64,000 bases of DNA, from positions 81,085,729 to 81,149,728 of the forward strand of contig OY744606.1 in NCBI GenBank assembly GCA_963556255.1, written 5' to 3'. Under the pieces are notes generated by a model. The model saw only the letters and a program-made list of their open reading frames with translations, made no database searches and was not told the DNA's origin. Shown here piece by piece: positions 34,390-56,943 of the stretch. Position 1 is the stretch's first letter, and the number at the start of each line of letters is the position of its first letter. The DNA comes from Allolobophora icterica (Eukaryota > Annelida > Clitellata > Crassiclitellata > Lumbricidae). The position numbers and the translations under genes are program-made.

Positions 34390-34765
34390 TGTTGGGCTCT
34401 CGTGCATTTGTTGTCGCAGCTCCGAAACTTTGGAATTCGCTGCTCAAATTCTGTTCTTTCTGTCAATTATTTGATGTTATTCAGCTACAAACTTAAGACG
34501 CATCTCTTTCAACTTAGTTGTAATTGTAACCGAACATTTATATAGCGCCACTCAAATCAGCGGCGCTCTCGACACACATACGTATACCCACCGTCGCCTC
34601 GTTTCTCTGGTCTATCAGATTTCGATCTGGTGTCTCCGATTGATTATGAGTTTGGGTCGCGATTCAATCAAAGCGACCATCAACTGATATCTTTGACTGC
34701 ATGATAACGGCGCCATAGAAGTTATTAGATTAGATTAGATTAGATTAGATTAGATTAGATACAAT
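34390..34765 (+). mobile_element. LINE 3' end with (GATTA)n tail, downstream of ACP5-2
   Basis: A frame reads AFVVAAPKLWNSLLK, the usual ORF2 end. A tail follows with CGCCATAGAAGTTATTAGAT and repeated TTAGATTAGA. It stops about 65 bp before the ACP5-2 stop codon at 34830. Confidence 0.7.
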
Positions 34766-34829
34766 AAGTGCATAAATATTCTTTTGCAAGTGAAGCTGTG
34801 TTTGATAAATCCGCCCTGAGTCTCGGACT

Positions 34830-43720
<8,891 letters not shown>

Positions 43721-43784
43721 TTCTCGTTGATTTGTAGAAGTTGATTCAAACGGTGGAAGTTCTGCCCAACTGTACACAATATTT

Positions 43785-43920
43785 CAACTGTAATGTTTCA
43801 AATGTAATGTTTCAAATGTAATATTTCAACTGTATTGTTTCAACCGTAATGTTTCAACTGTAATTTTTCAACTGTAATTTTTCAGCTGTAACGTTTCAAC
43901 TGTAATGTTTCGATAGTATC
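43785..43920. repeat. 14-bp tandem repeat upstream of ACP5-2 start
   Basis: About ten copies of TTTCAACTGTAATG lie 65-200 bp upstream of the ACP5-2 ATG, in the presumed 5' UTR or promoter. Paralogue 1 lacks it. Confidence 0.85.
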
Positions 43921-43944
43921 TGTTTCACGACTCTGTACAGGAAG

Positions 43945-44070
43945 CAATCGTAATCGTAACTCCACATTTCTAAAGCGTTACCCTAAAGCTAGGCACAGGA
44001 CACCAGGTCATTCACGAACGCTGCGTCATATCAGAGGGTTGTCCAGAGAACACAGGATCTTGCTAAGAAG
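43945..44070 (-). mobile_element. LINE tail fragment
   Basis: AATCGTAATCGTAACTCCAC and TTTCTAAAGCG followed by CATTCACGAACGCTGCGTC. It matches in reverse the tails at 40250 and 61330. Confidence 0.55.
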
Positions 44071-44446
44071 GGCAGTTTGCAGCAGTAGCGCGAGGATACT
44101 CTGCCTGGTACAGTTAGGCTAGCCTGGCTAGTTGAATCATATCGTACGGTACATACCAAGTAAGAATGTGTCATATTTGAGCTGCATGTTATCCGTAAAA
44201 TTATAAGCTTTATCTTACCTGGTTAGCAGTAGAGCCTTAATTACAAGGTTAATGGTAGATTAACTGTGTATTTCTAGGAGTAAGTTCAACCGATGTGAGC
44301 TCTCATCACACAGTGAAGGAGCAGGGAGCAGTAGCGACATCTTACTAGTGGAGTAATCTACCCAAGGTCACTTGGATATGCAATCACAAGGACTCTGTGG
44401 ATTATAATGTAGACCATCTCACATCATCAGGGTTACGACGATAATA

Positions 44447-44513
44447 AATCTGTCTGTCTGTCCGTCTGTCTGTCCGTCTGTCTGTCCGTCCGTCTGTCTG
44501 TCCGTCTGTCTGT
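44447..44513. repeat. (GTCT/GTCC)n microsatellite
   Basis: About 16 tetranucleotides. Confidence 0.9.
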
Positions 44514-47500
44514 CACTGTGCATTGTCTTTGATAGCAGCCTTGAACCACTTTGTCTATGAAGTGGTACATGGAAAAGAACCGTCATAGATGATATTTTAA
44601 CAGCGGCCCACAAGGAACAGTATAAGCCTATGATGGACTAATTTAATTAGCAAACAGAGACCAAGTGTTTTAGTTGTCCCGGGTTGAAGGGGATCTGAAC
44701 TTTGAAAGGAAGGCATCATCAAATACGGTTGTATTGTATTGTTTCATAATAAGTAAGATGTTTAACCGCAATTAATGAGAATCCCATAAAATGCATAAGT
44801 CATAAAGAAGGGCAGAAGGAGCTGTGGTCGCGAGTGATCTATGTCCCTCGGATAAGATAATAATAATGACAGTAAAAACAGAAATAATAATACTAACAAT
44901 ATTATTTAGAAAATATTAATCAAGCACAGTGCTAGAGTTATTAAATGCAATCGTTTGCACGCTAGAGAAAAGAGCTGTAAGACGATTTGCCTGTCTATTT
45001 GGATGGGGTGCCAAGTGTTCTCGTTGCAAGATGATATCACAGTTTTCTTCTTATTCTCTCCGCCTTGTGTCATCATGGCACATGGCCTCCAAATCATCAC
45101 TGGGAGTATGAAAACGCCTTTGGACTGAATAAGTATCGGTGAGTCATGTTCATAAATGATTTCATAATGACGAATTGACGCCCAAGGGTAGAGACAGTCA
45201 TCTGATGCCGCAGCCCGGCTGATACATTGGTATGAAGAGAACTCACAGGGCAACAACTGTGAATAATGTTCTTAAATATTGAGTTAGATTTAAAGATATT
45301 AAAGATATTTAGATTTTAGATATAAAGTTAGATTTAAAACAACAGAGTGCGCTGAGTTCAGGGTCACAAGCAGAAGGTTAACAAAAATAGCACCAACAAA
45401 TGTCTCTAAGATTCGATGTTGAACTGTTAAAAGAAGATGTTCCAATGTTTCCCAATTGTGTGATGTTGGTCCAATGTTTCAAGGTCACAGCTGAAGCTTC
45501 TCACATAGTCCCATCTGTTGATGCAAAAACAACTTTCCATACACGGAACATGAGTATTTCCAACATGAGTTAGGTTAATCGTTTTGCCTTCGTGCTGCAC
45601 TTAACACCAGAAGAAGCATAAGTCAGTACTGACAAAGAGGAGCTTTCTTGAAGATAAATGAATTAGCTTGCTAAAGTCTCAGGCAAGTGCATAAGTAGAG
45701 TAAGATACAGTCGCAAACGGAGAAGAAAGACTGATGAGCCTTCGCGATGGATGTCGGTGATTTCCCGTAGTTAATCACTACAGCTTGAAATTTCCTTAAT
45801 GGTATCTACTGAACTGAACAGGGCCGTCCTCTAAACTCATGGATTCAGTTATGGAATTACTGAATATATGCCAATACCCATTCAATGGGACTTTGAGGGA
45901 TTGAACTGCAGGTCTATTGCGATGAAAAGAAATAAGAAATCACAAACCAAGTCAAGTCTTGCAGCCTTTACCAGAGAGCATACTAGTAGCGTATCGTCAA
46001 CAAAGAGCAGACTGTCACTGAATTACGAAGCCTAACACCGGAAACCACTGAAAACGGCACGAAAAAATGCCCAGCGTAATTTGATAAGAAGGTTACTATA
46101 GACTACTAGTTTTTCAAGACGGCTACTAATGTGGGTATACCCGTTTACAACAATGAATCAAACACTTCGCAATACACAACCGTGTCACAACGCAATCAAA
46201 GGCTTATCTAATATCCAAAACAACAAAACTACTTTACTATCCTCATGATTTAACTGTTCAGTACATTTGTCCTCAGAGCAAAAATGGCTTCTGCACAACA
46301 GATTTCACGCTTAACCCGAACTGAAAAGTTTCGACAAGCAGAAACTAGTCTCAGATATTTTTCAGACGAAGTCTTTAGAATTAACTAGGAACAAGTTAGA
46401 GTGATCGAGTGGTTACTGTCCATTTCGTTTAGGATCCGAAGTTTATCTGTAAGTAGTGTTGTCCAGAGATCGATACCCAGTGGATGTTCTGTCGTATGGT
46501 CACAGTGTGTGCACTTCTGAACGTTGGAACGAAGAAGAAGAGTCGTCTCTTAAGCTATAGCCCTGTACATGGCTTCTGTAGCTCTCTGGCATAGCAAACT
46601 GGTGGATGCTAATTAACTTTAAGAGCTGCAAGAACAGCAAGGTTACAGGTACTAAGCATGGCTGGGTATAGATCAAATGCTCAACACACACTTCACCTGG
46701 GTCGCTGGATTTACCGAGGGAGAGATTTGTTATGGATGAGGCTGACACTAGGGGAATATTTTTTCCTTCTCCGACGTGACTTTAAGAATGAACTGGACAT
46801 AATTATGGACATTTTGATGGTCATCCAGAATACTGAGTATGTCATGAAACGAATCAGAGAATTTCTGAGTAATATTATTGTCATTAAAAGGACAATCACC
46901 GAATGAAGTGGGTCTCTAGAGATATGAAGGAAAATGTGAATCACGCAATTTCATAAATTGCGTAAGGTGTTTGCTTAGAAGGTGGTAGAACCGTTTTGGC
47001 AATTGTTGAAGTCCACTTATGAATCTCTAATTGTCTGTTTACATTTAAATTAAGTTGAACATTTAATGTGATGCAGCTCAACCGTCACTGGCAGATATCG
47101 TGCAAAAAATATCTAATGTAATGCAATGTAAATCTCCGAAATATTTCTCATTGCCATGCGAAAGCCACGTCAGAGAGACCAGGATTTATACAGGCGCTAT
47201 ATCAAATCAAGACCAGAAGAGACAGGTTGTACGGTTAGCATTCTCTTTGAGCCAATCAAGTTCTCCTTTGCAATATGACCTCAAAGAATGCATTGCATTC
47301 TAAATATAGAACCAAGGGAGACAGATATAGTTTTAAACCAATAATTATCACATGCTATCAATGTATTGAAGTGTTATGCTTGCGAGTAATGTTTGCCACG
47401 TGGCTCCGGGTTTAAAATCTGGTACGTTTAGGAACCTCAAAATACCCGGGTACCAATATCGTGTTCCATCGTCACGAGAAGCGCTAGGGAACCAACCTTA

Positions 47501-47800
47501 TGCGTGTCTGCTACTGCTGCTGCTGCTGTTGTGAATGCCGCAGGTGATGAGAGAAATCGAATTGGACGAAGACTGTCTGTGATCACATTGCACCGAAATC
47601 AATATGAACGCATCGCTCTATCCAGACGACATCCAACAGAATTTGGAACTAAATAAATGTCAATTTGACTGACACCTGGAGAATGATTGTCCAATGGCAT
47701 CGTCGGTCTCAGCTACGTTCTGACACGAATTACGATCTAGAATTACGATAGGGGGCCTACCCGTGCCCATGGCGATGAGGGGGAGGAAGCAGTGGGTCGA
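44514..47800. other. Gene-free spacer
   Basis: AT-rich with short unrelated open frames. A faint minus-strand LINE tail remnant (TTGTCCAGAGATCGATACCC) is at about 46460-46490. No gene supported. Confidence 0.4.
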
Positions 47801-47809
47801 AAACAAGGG

Positions 47810-47935
47810 ATGTGTCTGGCCCAACAGCATGGAAAGCTCTATCTGTTGATCTTCGGGATCCTCAGGTATCGCTGGAGGACTTTCGAGGGATATTGAAGAC
47901 TCATTTATTTGTGTCATCTTATTAGTAGCTGCTTA
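47810..47935 (+). mobile_element. LINE ORF2 C-terminal fragment
   Basis: One frame reads GPTAWKALSVDLRDPQVSLE, then DFRGILKTHLFVSSY and a stop: the usual CR1/L2 end. Confidence 0.65.
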
Positions 47936-48944
47936 AGTGCATCTAAGGTTTAGTTACATTACCCTGCACTTCAAAATCAACTTGCAATTATATATTAATA
48001 ATAAGCGAAGGACTTCTACACGACTTCGACGAAGTCTTGAAAACAGGATTGTGTAGCTTTCTCAACATTCACTTGAGCGTCGATCATTTGGATCCATGCA
48101 TCTTTGCCAGTGAGCGTGCCGATATGCTGGCAACTTCCGCCTTTTTGGCATCAGCCGCTGGCACGCGAAGCCTTCAAGCCCAATTTTCTACACGATGTCG
48201 CTGTAACGTTCATAGATCCATTGGTAGAGGAGGCTTCTAGCTCGTGGTCTTTGAGATCGAACGCACCTCCTCCCAATCCAACAGAAGGCTCATATACAAA
48301 CAGAATGGGACAACGCACTGATCTCGCATGCACTTCAAGGCCTATCAGAAAGAGCTAGTGATCCCGCTTTAAAGCCAGACTTTGCAATCACCACACTCAG
48401 GAGACTGGCTTCATGCACTTCTTATAACAACAGCAGGATTACGGATGCAGGAGAGGTATTAAGAATAGCAGCCAGCGATACAACTAAATAAATGAAATTT
48501 TTATATAATCTCAGTATCTGTACGGTCATGTAATTATATAAAATATTAATATCCGTAAATTCATGTATATATACATCCGTATAAATATTCATATATGGGT
48601 CCAAACGTATGTGCAATTGCACATAATGTATACATGTATCTTTGGTTGTTCAGATACTCACCGTATTCAGTTGTGTAAACTTGGAGTATTTGGCTTGAGG
48701 CTGCAATGAAACCAGACGCAGTTCTTGTTTCTATAGTTAATTCGCATGAAGGCAGGAGGATCCTCAGCCAGACATCAATGTAAACACGCAGAAGGACGGA
48801 AAGAACGATTTAGAGACGAGTTGTATCTTTCCAATGGATATGACAATGGCCGATTGTCAACAGCGTCGCTTTTATGATGGACCTACTCACTAAACGGATG
48901 CTCCGTATGTCTATATGCCTCTACTACTGTTACTGATATAACTC

Positions 48945-49990
<1,046 letters not shown>

Positions 49991-50214
49991 GTCGAATTTC
50001 AGATTCAGAAGGCAGATAATTTTTATAGCCAATAAAACATTTCGAGACAGTCACATGTATTTGTGTCAGTGTGTAAACCCAACAGACAACAGACAACAGA
50101 CAACAGAGCTCTGCTACCAGGGTTGTCATTATAAAATCATTTTGATTTGCGCATGATGACTTAATGCTACGAAACCAAATCAGTTGTATTTGTGCCAGTT
50201 ACTAAGATTAAAGA

Positions 50215-50345
50215 TCCTGAAGTGATTGGGCCTTTCGGGTCGCTGGCCCACGTGCCTGGAACAGTCTTCCTGCACCTATTCAGAAAACTAAGAGCTTTGA
50301 TGCGATTTAAAAAACAGCTAAACTGTACTTACTGACCAACTCTTA
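50215..50345 (+). mobile_element. LINE ORF2 C-terminal fragment
   Basis: A frame resembles VPGTVFLHLFRKLRALMRFK, a decayed 'WNSLP...KSFDAFKKQLK' end. Confidence 0.5.
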
Positions 50346-51035
50346 GCATTTTCGCTGACAGTTGAGAGTTTAAAAAACTTCCTACATTTAGATAATATAG
50401 AAATTGTCGTAGTCACAGTTCCGAAGCTTTCCGGACAGAAAGAGCACTGGATATAGGGAGAAACAGATATAGGAAGTGAGATTTATAGTAGGACATACGT
50501 TCCGACAGACAGCAAGATATCGACAGAGAGAAAACGAGAAAGGGACAGACAGACGAAGAGACACTGCTAAACAGACAGACAAGCTCACAAAGTGAGACAT
50601 ACACAACAGAGCAACTGGCAGGGACCATAAGCTTTGCACGCAAATTGCCAGAGGAACGTAAACCGGCACAACATCTGGCGCTATATAATTAAAGCGAACA
50701 CCCTGACGGGCGATTGAAGTCCGCTGATTATCCATTTCGGGCAAATTAGCGTCGCGACTGTGGCGCCATTAGCTAGCAGCGACGGCTGATCCGGAAAACA
50801 TTGGCTCTAGATCGATATATATATAGTCCTCTGCGGTGGAGGTCACGTGAGTCGTTAACCACCAACGCTTTATTGGAATATTACGTGCGAGGCTTTCTAC
50901 AGAGCATTCGTTGGACTCACAAAAGCCATTTATACATAGCATGAAAACTGTCTAGGTTTATTTTCTATTGACTGCTTCACAGACCTCTATTCCTTTTGCA
51001 CCTAACGACTTATTCTAATATCCAGATATGACGCT
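50346..51035. other. Spacer, nothing recognised
   Basis: Degenerate GACAGACA motifs at 50500-50600; no gene seen. Confidence 0.3.
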
Positions 51036-51039
51036 TACA

Positions 51040-51490
51040 GATCTTCCTTCGTCGTATCGTTATCGTTATAAACTCCAAATTTCTAAAGCGCTAATCTAAA
51101 TCTAAGAGTCGGGCATCAGCTTATTCACGAGCGCTGTGTCGTGTCCAGACAGGGGCGCCCGCAGGCTTTAAAAAATTGGACGCACACCCCAAAAAAATTG
51201 GACGCACACTCCTCCAGTCCCCTCCCATCCTACCCGTCATACACTGAAAATGACTCAGAGTGACTCATTAGACACAATTCAATTTAGATAACATCGAAAT
51301 CTTTAACATGCCGTATTGTCGTTCATAAAAAATATCCATGCTCTCCTTTATTCTTGTGTAGATTTGATCTGGTGGGTGGACGCACGTGCGTCCAGTGCGT
51401 CCGCCTGCGGGCGCCCCTGTGTCCAGAGATCGATGTACAGTGGAGGTCAGAGTCCTGGAGTCACGGATTAAGCCTGTCATAAGTAGGGAG
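51040..51490 (-). mobile_element. LINE 3' tail interrupted by a hAT MITE
   Basis: CTCCAAATTTCTAAAGCGCT, CTTATTCACGAGCGCTGTGT and, after the insertion, AGAGATCGATGTACAGTGG: the order seen at 63230-63340. Confidence 0.65.
51150..51419. mobile_element. hAT MITE with exact target duplication, inside a LINE tail
   Basis: Ends CAGGGGCGCCCGCAGG and CCTGCGGGCGCCCCTG are perfect 16-bp inverted repeats; TGTCCAGA at 51142-51149 and 51420-51427 is a perfect duplication. Subterminal ATTGGACGCACAC and GGACGCACGTGCGTCC. No coding content. Confidence 0.88.
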
Positions 51491-51499
51491 CACGACTAG

Positions 51500-51590
51500 T
51501 AGACTTGAATGACCTGATTACTGCTTCGTTTTGGATCGTCATCGTTTGACGCCTCGTGCATTAGACACTGGCGATATAGAAGTTACAAAT
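51500..51590 (+). mobile_element. LINE tail fragment
   Basis: GACCTGATTACTGCTTCGTT and ATTAGACACTGGCGATATAG match the tail family of 20840-20930. Confidence 0.5.
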
Positions 51591-51821
51591 TATTGTTCTC
51601 TCTTAGCTAGGGACCATGAATCAATTGTCTAAACTTGATCCCACTTTCGAGGTCTTCGCCCCACCCCCAGCATTAGTTTTATCACTATCGTTTTCGTTAA
51701 ATGGCTCCACCAAACTCCGATACTACCGTGTACGGTGCCAGTCCCAGGTCTTGAAAAAGCAGGAGGGTGACGTCAACAGCCCTGGCAGTCATAAGATATT
51801 GTTAAATACTAGATAACTAGA

Positions 51822-51832
51822 AACTACTACTA

Positions 51833-51906
<74 letters not shown>

Positions 51907-51960
51907 ATTACTATTACTACTACTGCCGCTGCTGCTGCTATTACTACTATTACTACATAC
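51822..51960. repeat. (ACT)n(GCT)n triplet repeat
   Basis: About nine ACT, then about 19 GCT (CAG/CTG), then mixed ATT/ACT/GCT. Not in a recognised exon. Confidence 0.95.
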
Positions 51961-52404
51961 CACGGTTTACATTTCACAACCATCTCTAATGCTATTATTA
52001 TCTGGATTGCATAGCAATTGACCGACACCAGAGGGCCAATTACAGAAATGTAAAATTGTGTCGCTATCTAAGAGTTTTATAGCGCCAATTACTGCCATAG
52101 TGCAGTCATTGTGCGTCACCAGGTGGCCGCCTGGCATTCGACGCTATAGCCATAGCGTCATCTGTGACTCTGAAAGCGATGCATGTTGAGTTCCGGCCAT
52201 CAATAGGTGGCGCCTCTCGCTCTATCGATTCGCAGTTAAACTCAGTGGATTATACAGAGCACGTTTACAGATGGCGTCTGGGAATCAGGATGGGTTTCAT
52301 CCGTTGGGGTGGATATTGTCTTGCGGTCATTGGGGACGGAACTGGAACGTCTATCAATTGATTGGGTGAATAAATTATTTATGGATTGATTGACGGAATG
52401 ATTG

Positions 52405-52775
52405 ATTTATCGACTGACTGACTGACTGACTGGATGACTGACTGGATGACTGAATGACTGACTGCATGACTGACTGAGTGACTGACTGCATGAGTGACTG
52501 ACTGACTGACTGAATGACTGACTGGCTGACTGACTAACTGACTGACTGACTGAATGACTGACTGGCTGACTGACTAACTGACTGAGTACTGACTGACTGA
52601 TTGATTGACTGACTGACTGACTGGTTGACTGACTGATTGATTTGTTGATTGATTGATTGATTGACTGGTTGACTGCCTGACTGACTGACTGATTGTCTAA
52701 CTGACTGACTGATTGTCTGACTGACTTAGTGACTGACTCACTTACTGATTGACTGAACTGACTGATCTGAGGGCT
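52405..52775. repeat. Degenerate (GACT)n repeat
   Basis: About 370 bp of GACTGACTGA with GATT, GATG and GACC variants and partial larger-unit duplication (ACTGACTGGCTGACTGACTA twice). Confidence 0.9.
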
Positions 52776-52779
52776 GTTA

Positions 52780-53065
52780 AAATTAGAAGCGACTAAGACT
52801 CCGGAAGTCGAACTATTATAAGATCAGTGCATGGTTGTTACTTGACCTGCCCTAGATCGCTGCCTTTCCCTAAACGCTGCGACTATTGATCATTCAGTTC
52901 ACCGGTTGTATTGATCAGCAGCAGGGGGGGGGGGGTATCTGACGGTTCTATGTCATCGGATGAGAGTCAGGTGTGACGCCAAATGAAACACGAACGAAAA
53001 CTGTTCCGCTGAATGTGACTTCGGCCGACAGAAGGAACCACGTATTAACGTTTCCTTAATCTTTC
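52780..53065. other. Spacer, nothing recognised
   Basis: Contains a 13-base G run near 52925; no gene. Confidence 0.3.
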
Positions 53066-53069
53066 CCAT

Positions 53070-53145
53070 GACTGCAGCTTGATTTTGGTTGGCCATCTTT
53101 TGATGCCTTGTGACGCCGACGCAATAGAAGTTAAAATTAATTAAC
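53070..53145 (+). mobile_element. LINE tail fragment
   Basis: TTGATTTTGGTTGGCCATCT, TTTGATGCCTTGTGACGCC and GCAATAGAAGTTAAAATTAA. Confidence 0.5.
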
Positions 53146-53667
53146 AATAATATTCCGAGCGAGGCAGAATTAAGTAGCTAACATCTCACAGCCATAGCTG
53201 TCCCTCGAACTATAGCTCTGCTAGTATGCTATGCGAAAGTGGGACCGAGAGGGAACAAGTTTGGCCTCGGAATGGACTTGGCAACACACCCCGGCCTTCG
53301 TTCAATGCTTCGCTTGATACCTGGGGCGGATGAGACGATGCAGACGACTGCTGCTGCTGCTGCTGCAGCTGAAGGATGCTGAGGATGTTGCGAAGAAGCC
53401 TGCATGGGATGAATGAAGAGGACCATTAGGACTCGCCAAGGTCACGTGCCAGTCCTGGCACAGCATCAGCTGACGATATGCAGTCTTTCGACGCTGATAT
53501 ACACCTGGGTGTCCGTCTCTGTGTCTGTCTGTCATTCGCTCTGTCTCAGTCTCTGTCTGTCTGCGTCTGTGTCTCTCTGTCTGTCTGTCAGTCAGTCAGA
53601 GATTTGTCTACCGCGGGATATCTGTTTGCGACCTATCTGCCCGTGTTTATCTGCTAGATGCCTGATT

Positions 53668-53676
53668 GCAGGCAAG

Positions 53677-53768
<92 letters not shown>

Positions 53769-53769
53769 C
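53668..53769. repeat. (CAGG)n microsatellite
   Basis: About 25 perfect CAGG units. Confidence 0.97.
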
Positions 53770-54180
53770 GCTTTTCAAGTTGAAGCCTTTCTAGTTTCCA
53801 GTTCAATGCATTCGCTGCTGCATTTGCACCGATCGAGCTGAACGAGGATTCTTGGAGGAAGAGAAATGGAAGAAGGAGGATCAGAATCAGGAGGAAAAGA
53901 AATAGGAGGAAGATGATCTAATCTGCAGTGCGTCTGATTTGAAAATAGTAGGCGGGTTGAAAATCGATCGCGCTGTATCGACTATAGGCGAGCGATATGC
54001 GGTCGACCTCGGGAGCTCTTGTGTACAGCGTATTTTGTGTATCGTATTCGTAATTTTTCGCATCGCTGCATGTAGGCTAGTACTCATAACATAGCATAAC
54101 ATAACACAACAAGGGTTTTAAGTGGTTCAGAAGACGTGTAGTCTGTGTTAGAACCACTGCAAATTAACCTCGAACTCTTA

Positions 54181-54545
54181 ATAGCCCAATTTCCCTAGCT
54201 TCTTCTTAAAAGCTGTGATTGTGTCCACTGAGACAGTACTATCATCCAAATCATTCCACAGGTCTACAACTCTTGCACTGAAGAATTTCTACCCTAATGT
54301 TCCTGTCGGCCTCTTAAATAATTTATACCTATGCCCCCGAGTTGCCTTGTTTGGTGCTAATTCAAAGGACCTCTCCCACTGCAGTGCTTCCTTTCCAGTG
54401 ATAATCTTATAAGCTTCGATTAGATCTCCTCTGCTCCTCCTTCTCTTCAATGTTGCTAGTCCACACCTTCTCAACCTTTCTTCATAACTTAAATCCTTGT
54501 AGCCCCAAATCATTGTTGTAGCTCTTCTTTGCACTTTCTCCAGTT
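54181..54545 (-). mobile_element. LINE ORF2 C-terminal pseudogene
   Basis: The minus strand reads MQRRATTMIWGYKDLSYEER, LRRCGLATLKRRRSRGDLIE and AYKIITGKEALQWERSF. After one in-frame stop it continues KFFSARVVDLWNDL and TAFKKKLGKLGY and ends. This is the well-known C-terminus of 'RNA-directed DNA polymerase from mobile element' ORFs. One stop separates it from an intact end. Confidence 0.85.
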
Positions 54546-54989
54546 AATCAATGTCCTGTCATCTAGTAGGCCTATCTCACTTCAGTTCCGTTATCTGAGT
54601 AGGTCTCTTGAAGAGGCGACATATAAATTCTCTGAATGAATGAATTAATTAATAAACATTCAGTAGAAACCCACCATCGACGTTAGATGACTTAACTCAA
54701 ACTCGGGGAGCGACGATCGACCGACTGTGAACGACGGTGAGAAGCCCTCGGCTAGGCGAGCGGTAAATCGCTCGCCTGTACCTTTGCTAGGCGAGCGACC
54801 AAGGAGAGCGATCGATCGATCGCCTTATATGAGACGCTCTGCTAATCTGGTAACTTATGTAGCGCTGTTATTGCAATGCAGGAGGAATAATCGATGGTTG
54901 TTGTGCAGTTAAACCGCACTAGCAAAAAGCAAATTGCATTGGACAGAAGAGAAGCTGAAGGAAAGAGGAGGAGGAGGCAGAGGAAGAAA

Positions 54990-55391
<402 letters not shown>

Positions 55392-55647
55392 CAATTGGCT
55401 GCGTGTGGTTAACACAATGTCTTGCTGAATTTGGATCTTGGATTGTATACATTCAGTTTAGAAGAACATTTCAATACTCTGTGGCTGGAGTTTGTCCATC
55501 GCATGACCTGCATTGAACAACGCGATGGATATTTCCACTTCATTGAAGACTTTCTGTCCTCTTTCTGTCTGTTTCTATTCAGCAGTAGCAGGTCTATTAT
55601 TAGACCTGTGGTCACAACCGTACGGTTCTAAATGCTCGGTAACCGGC

Positions 55648-55787
55648 CCGCTATTCCGGGGATTCCGCCGGAATATACATACATACATACAAACATACAT
55701 ACATGCATGGATACATCCATACATGCATGCATGTATGAATGTATGCGTGTATGTATACATAAATACATGTATGCATGAATGTATGTA

Positions 55788-55820
<33 letters not shown>

Positions 55821-55917
55821 TCATGTATGTATGTATGCATGTATGTATGTATGTATCTATGCATGTATGTATGTTGTATGTATGTATGTATTTTCCGGCG
55901 GATCCCCGGAATAGCGG
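55648..55917. mobile_element. Foldback/MITE-like hairpin with self-complementary microsatellite core
   Basis: Left arm CCGCTATTCCGGGGATTCCG, then CCGGAA; the right arm is its reverse complement with one deleted base. The core runs (ATAC)n on the left and (GTAT)n on the right, themselves complementary, so nearly all 270 bp can fold into one stem. Extra terminal motifs CCCCGGAATAGTGG follow on the right. Confidence 0.7.
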
Positions 55918-55934
55918 ACCCCGGAATAGTGGAC

Positions 55935-56420
55935 CGGAACCAAATGCTCATAAAACATCATTCCGATAGAGATGTAAAAACTGTGAGTCAATAATAGTTT
56001 TAAAACAACAATTACGTAGAGCATAATCCTTTGGGTCGATGTTAAAGAATAAGAAAGATATCAGTGGAATAGAATATTAGAATATCAGTGGATTACAATA
56101 TTAGAATATCAGTGGATTAAAATATTAAAACTAGATTTCCATTATCCTGCACATTTTTTATAAAACCGGAAGTACACAGTGTAAACATCAGGTCACGTGT
56201 GCATAGATACGTTTAGGTCAGGTTAGGCTTAGTTCAAGATGTTATAGCGCATTATTTCAATATAAAGTACACATTAAGAGTTAAGGCAATGGTAAGAGAG
56301 TGAGAGGAACCACGTGGTTTAAAGTGCTCATAAAACAACATCCGAAGGCAGATGTATAAAAAAGTGGGTCAATAAGAGTTGAAAAACAACCATTAGGCAG
56401 AACATCAGGTCACGTGGGGA
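55935..56420. repeat. Imperfect direct duplication with E-box
   Basis: TGCTCATAAAACA, GTCAATAA.AGTT and AACAA..ATTA.G.AGA occur in order at 55945-56020 and again at 56326-56395. Both are associated with ACATCAGGTCACGTG (56186 and 56401). The first copy has about 170 bp inserted between the parts, including a repeated ATATCAGTGGATTA. Confidence 0.55.
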
Positions 56421-56824
56421 TATAAGTTACCTTCCGCAACTGCCGAAGGAAAACTGCAAGACCTCGCTGTATTCACCAAAGAACAAAGGCTGCCAAAGAC
56501 TCTGTTCTAATGACCAAAGAACAAGACTCCGTTCTAATCGGTTAGCAGAGAGTAGTTAAGAGTTGCGAATGAGTCCCTCCTCTCTGATCCTATGTTGTCC
56601 AGGGTCACTCATTTGGTGCAGCGCTGGATGCAGTCAGCCTCAAGGCCCCAATCGTTCGTTGATACTCGAGGCTGCTGCCATCGATGGTCTGCGCCTGACT
56701 GAAGCCACAGTCCGTGCACCATCGACTGCACCACCACCTCCACCATCACCATAACCACCACCACCAGCAGCCGCAGCCCTAGCAGAGGCGGCAGAGAGAG
56801 GAGGAGGGGGAGGCATAGGGCAGC

Positions 56825-56900
56825 GTTTAAAAAGCCTTCCGCACGGAGCGAATCGGCTCAGAGCGATCGGCCGCGGTCGATTTCTGTATTAGATCCTAAG
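56825..56900 (+). promoter_or_regulatory. Possible GC-rich core promoter with TATA-like element
   Basis: CAGCGTTTAAAAAGCC (TATA-like TTTAAAA near 56828) is followed by a CG-rich stretch with GATCGGCCGCGG. It sits just left of CRE array A and about 1.3 kb before the candidate ATG at 58188. Motif appearance only. Confidence 0.2.
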
Positions 56901-56943
56901 CGGACGTTATGAGTATCGAACGAACAAAGGAACGAACGAGCTA

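Noticed and set aside
47660..48480. Open frames near 47660-47917 (minus) and 48037-48480 (plus) that might be gene fragments
   Set aside because: The 47810-47935 part is a LINE end on the plus strand. The 48037-48480 frames (for example EWDNALISHALQGLSER) are not recognisable and have no splice or start support.
56563..56760. Plus-strand frame that could be an upstream exon of the 58188 gene
   Set aside because: Ends in a CACCAC/CCACCA low-complexity stretch with no good donor, and its protein is not recognisable.
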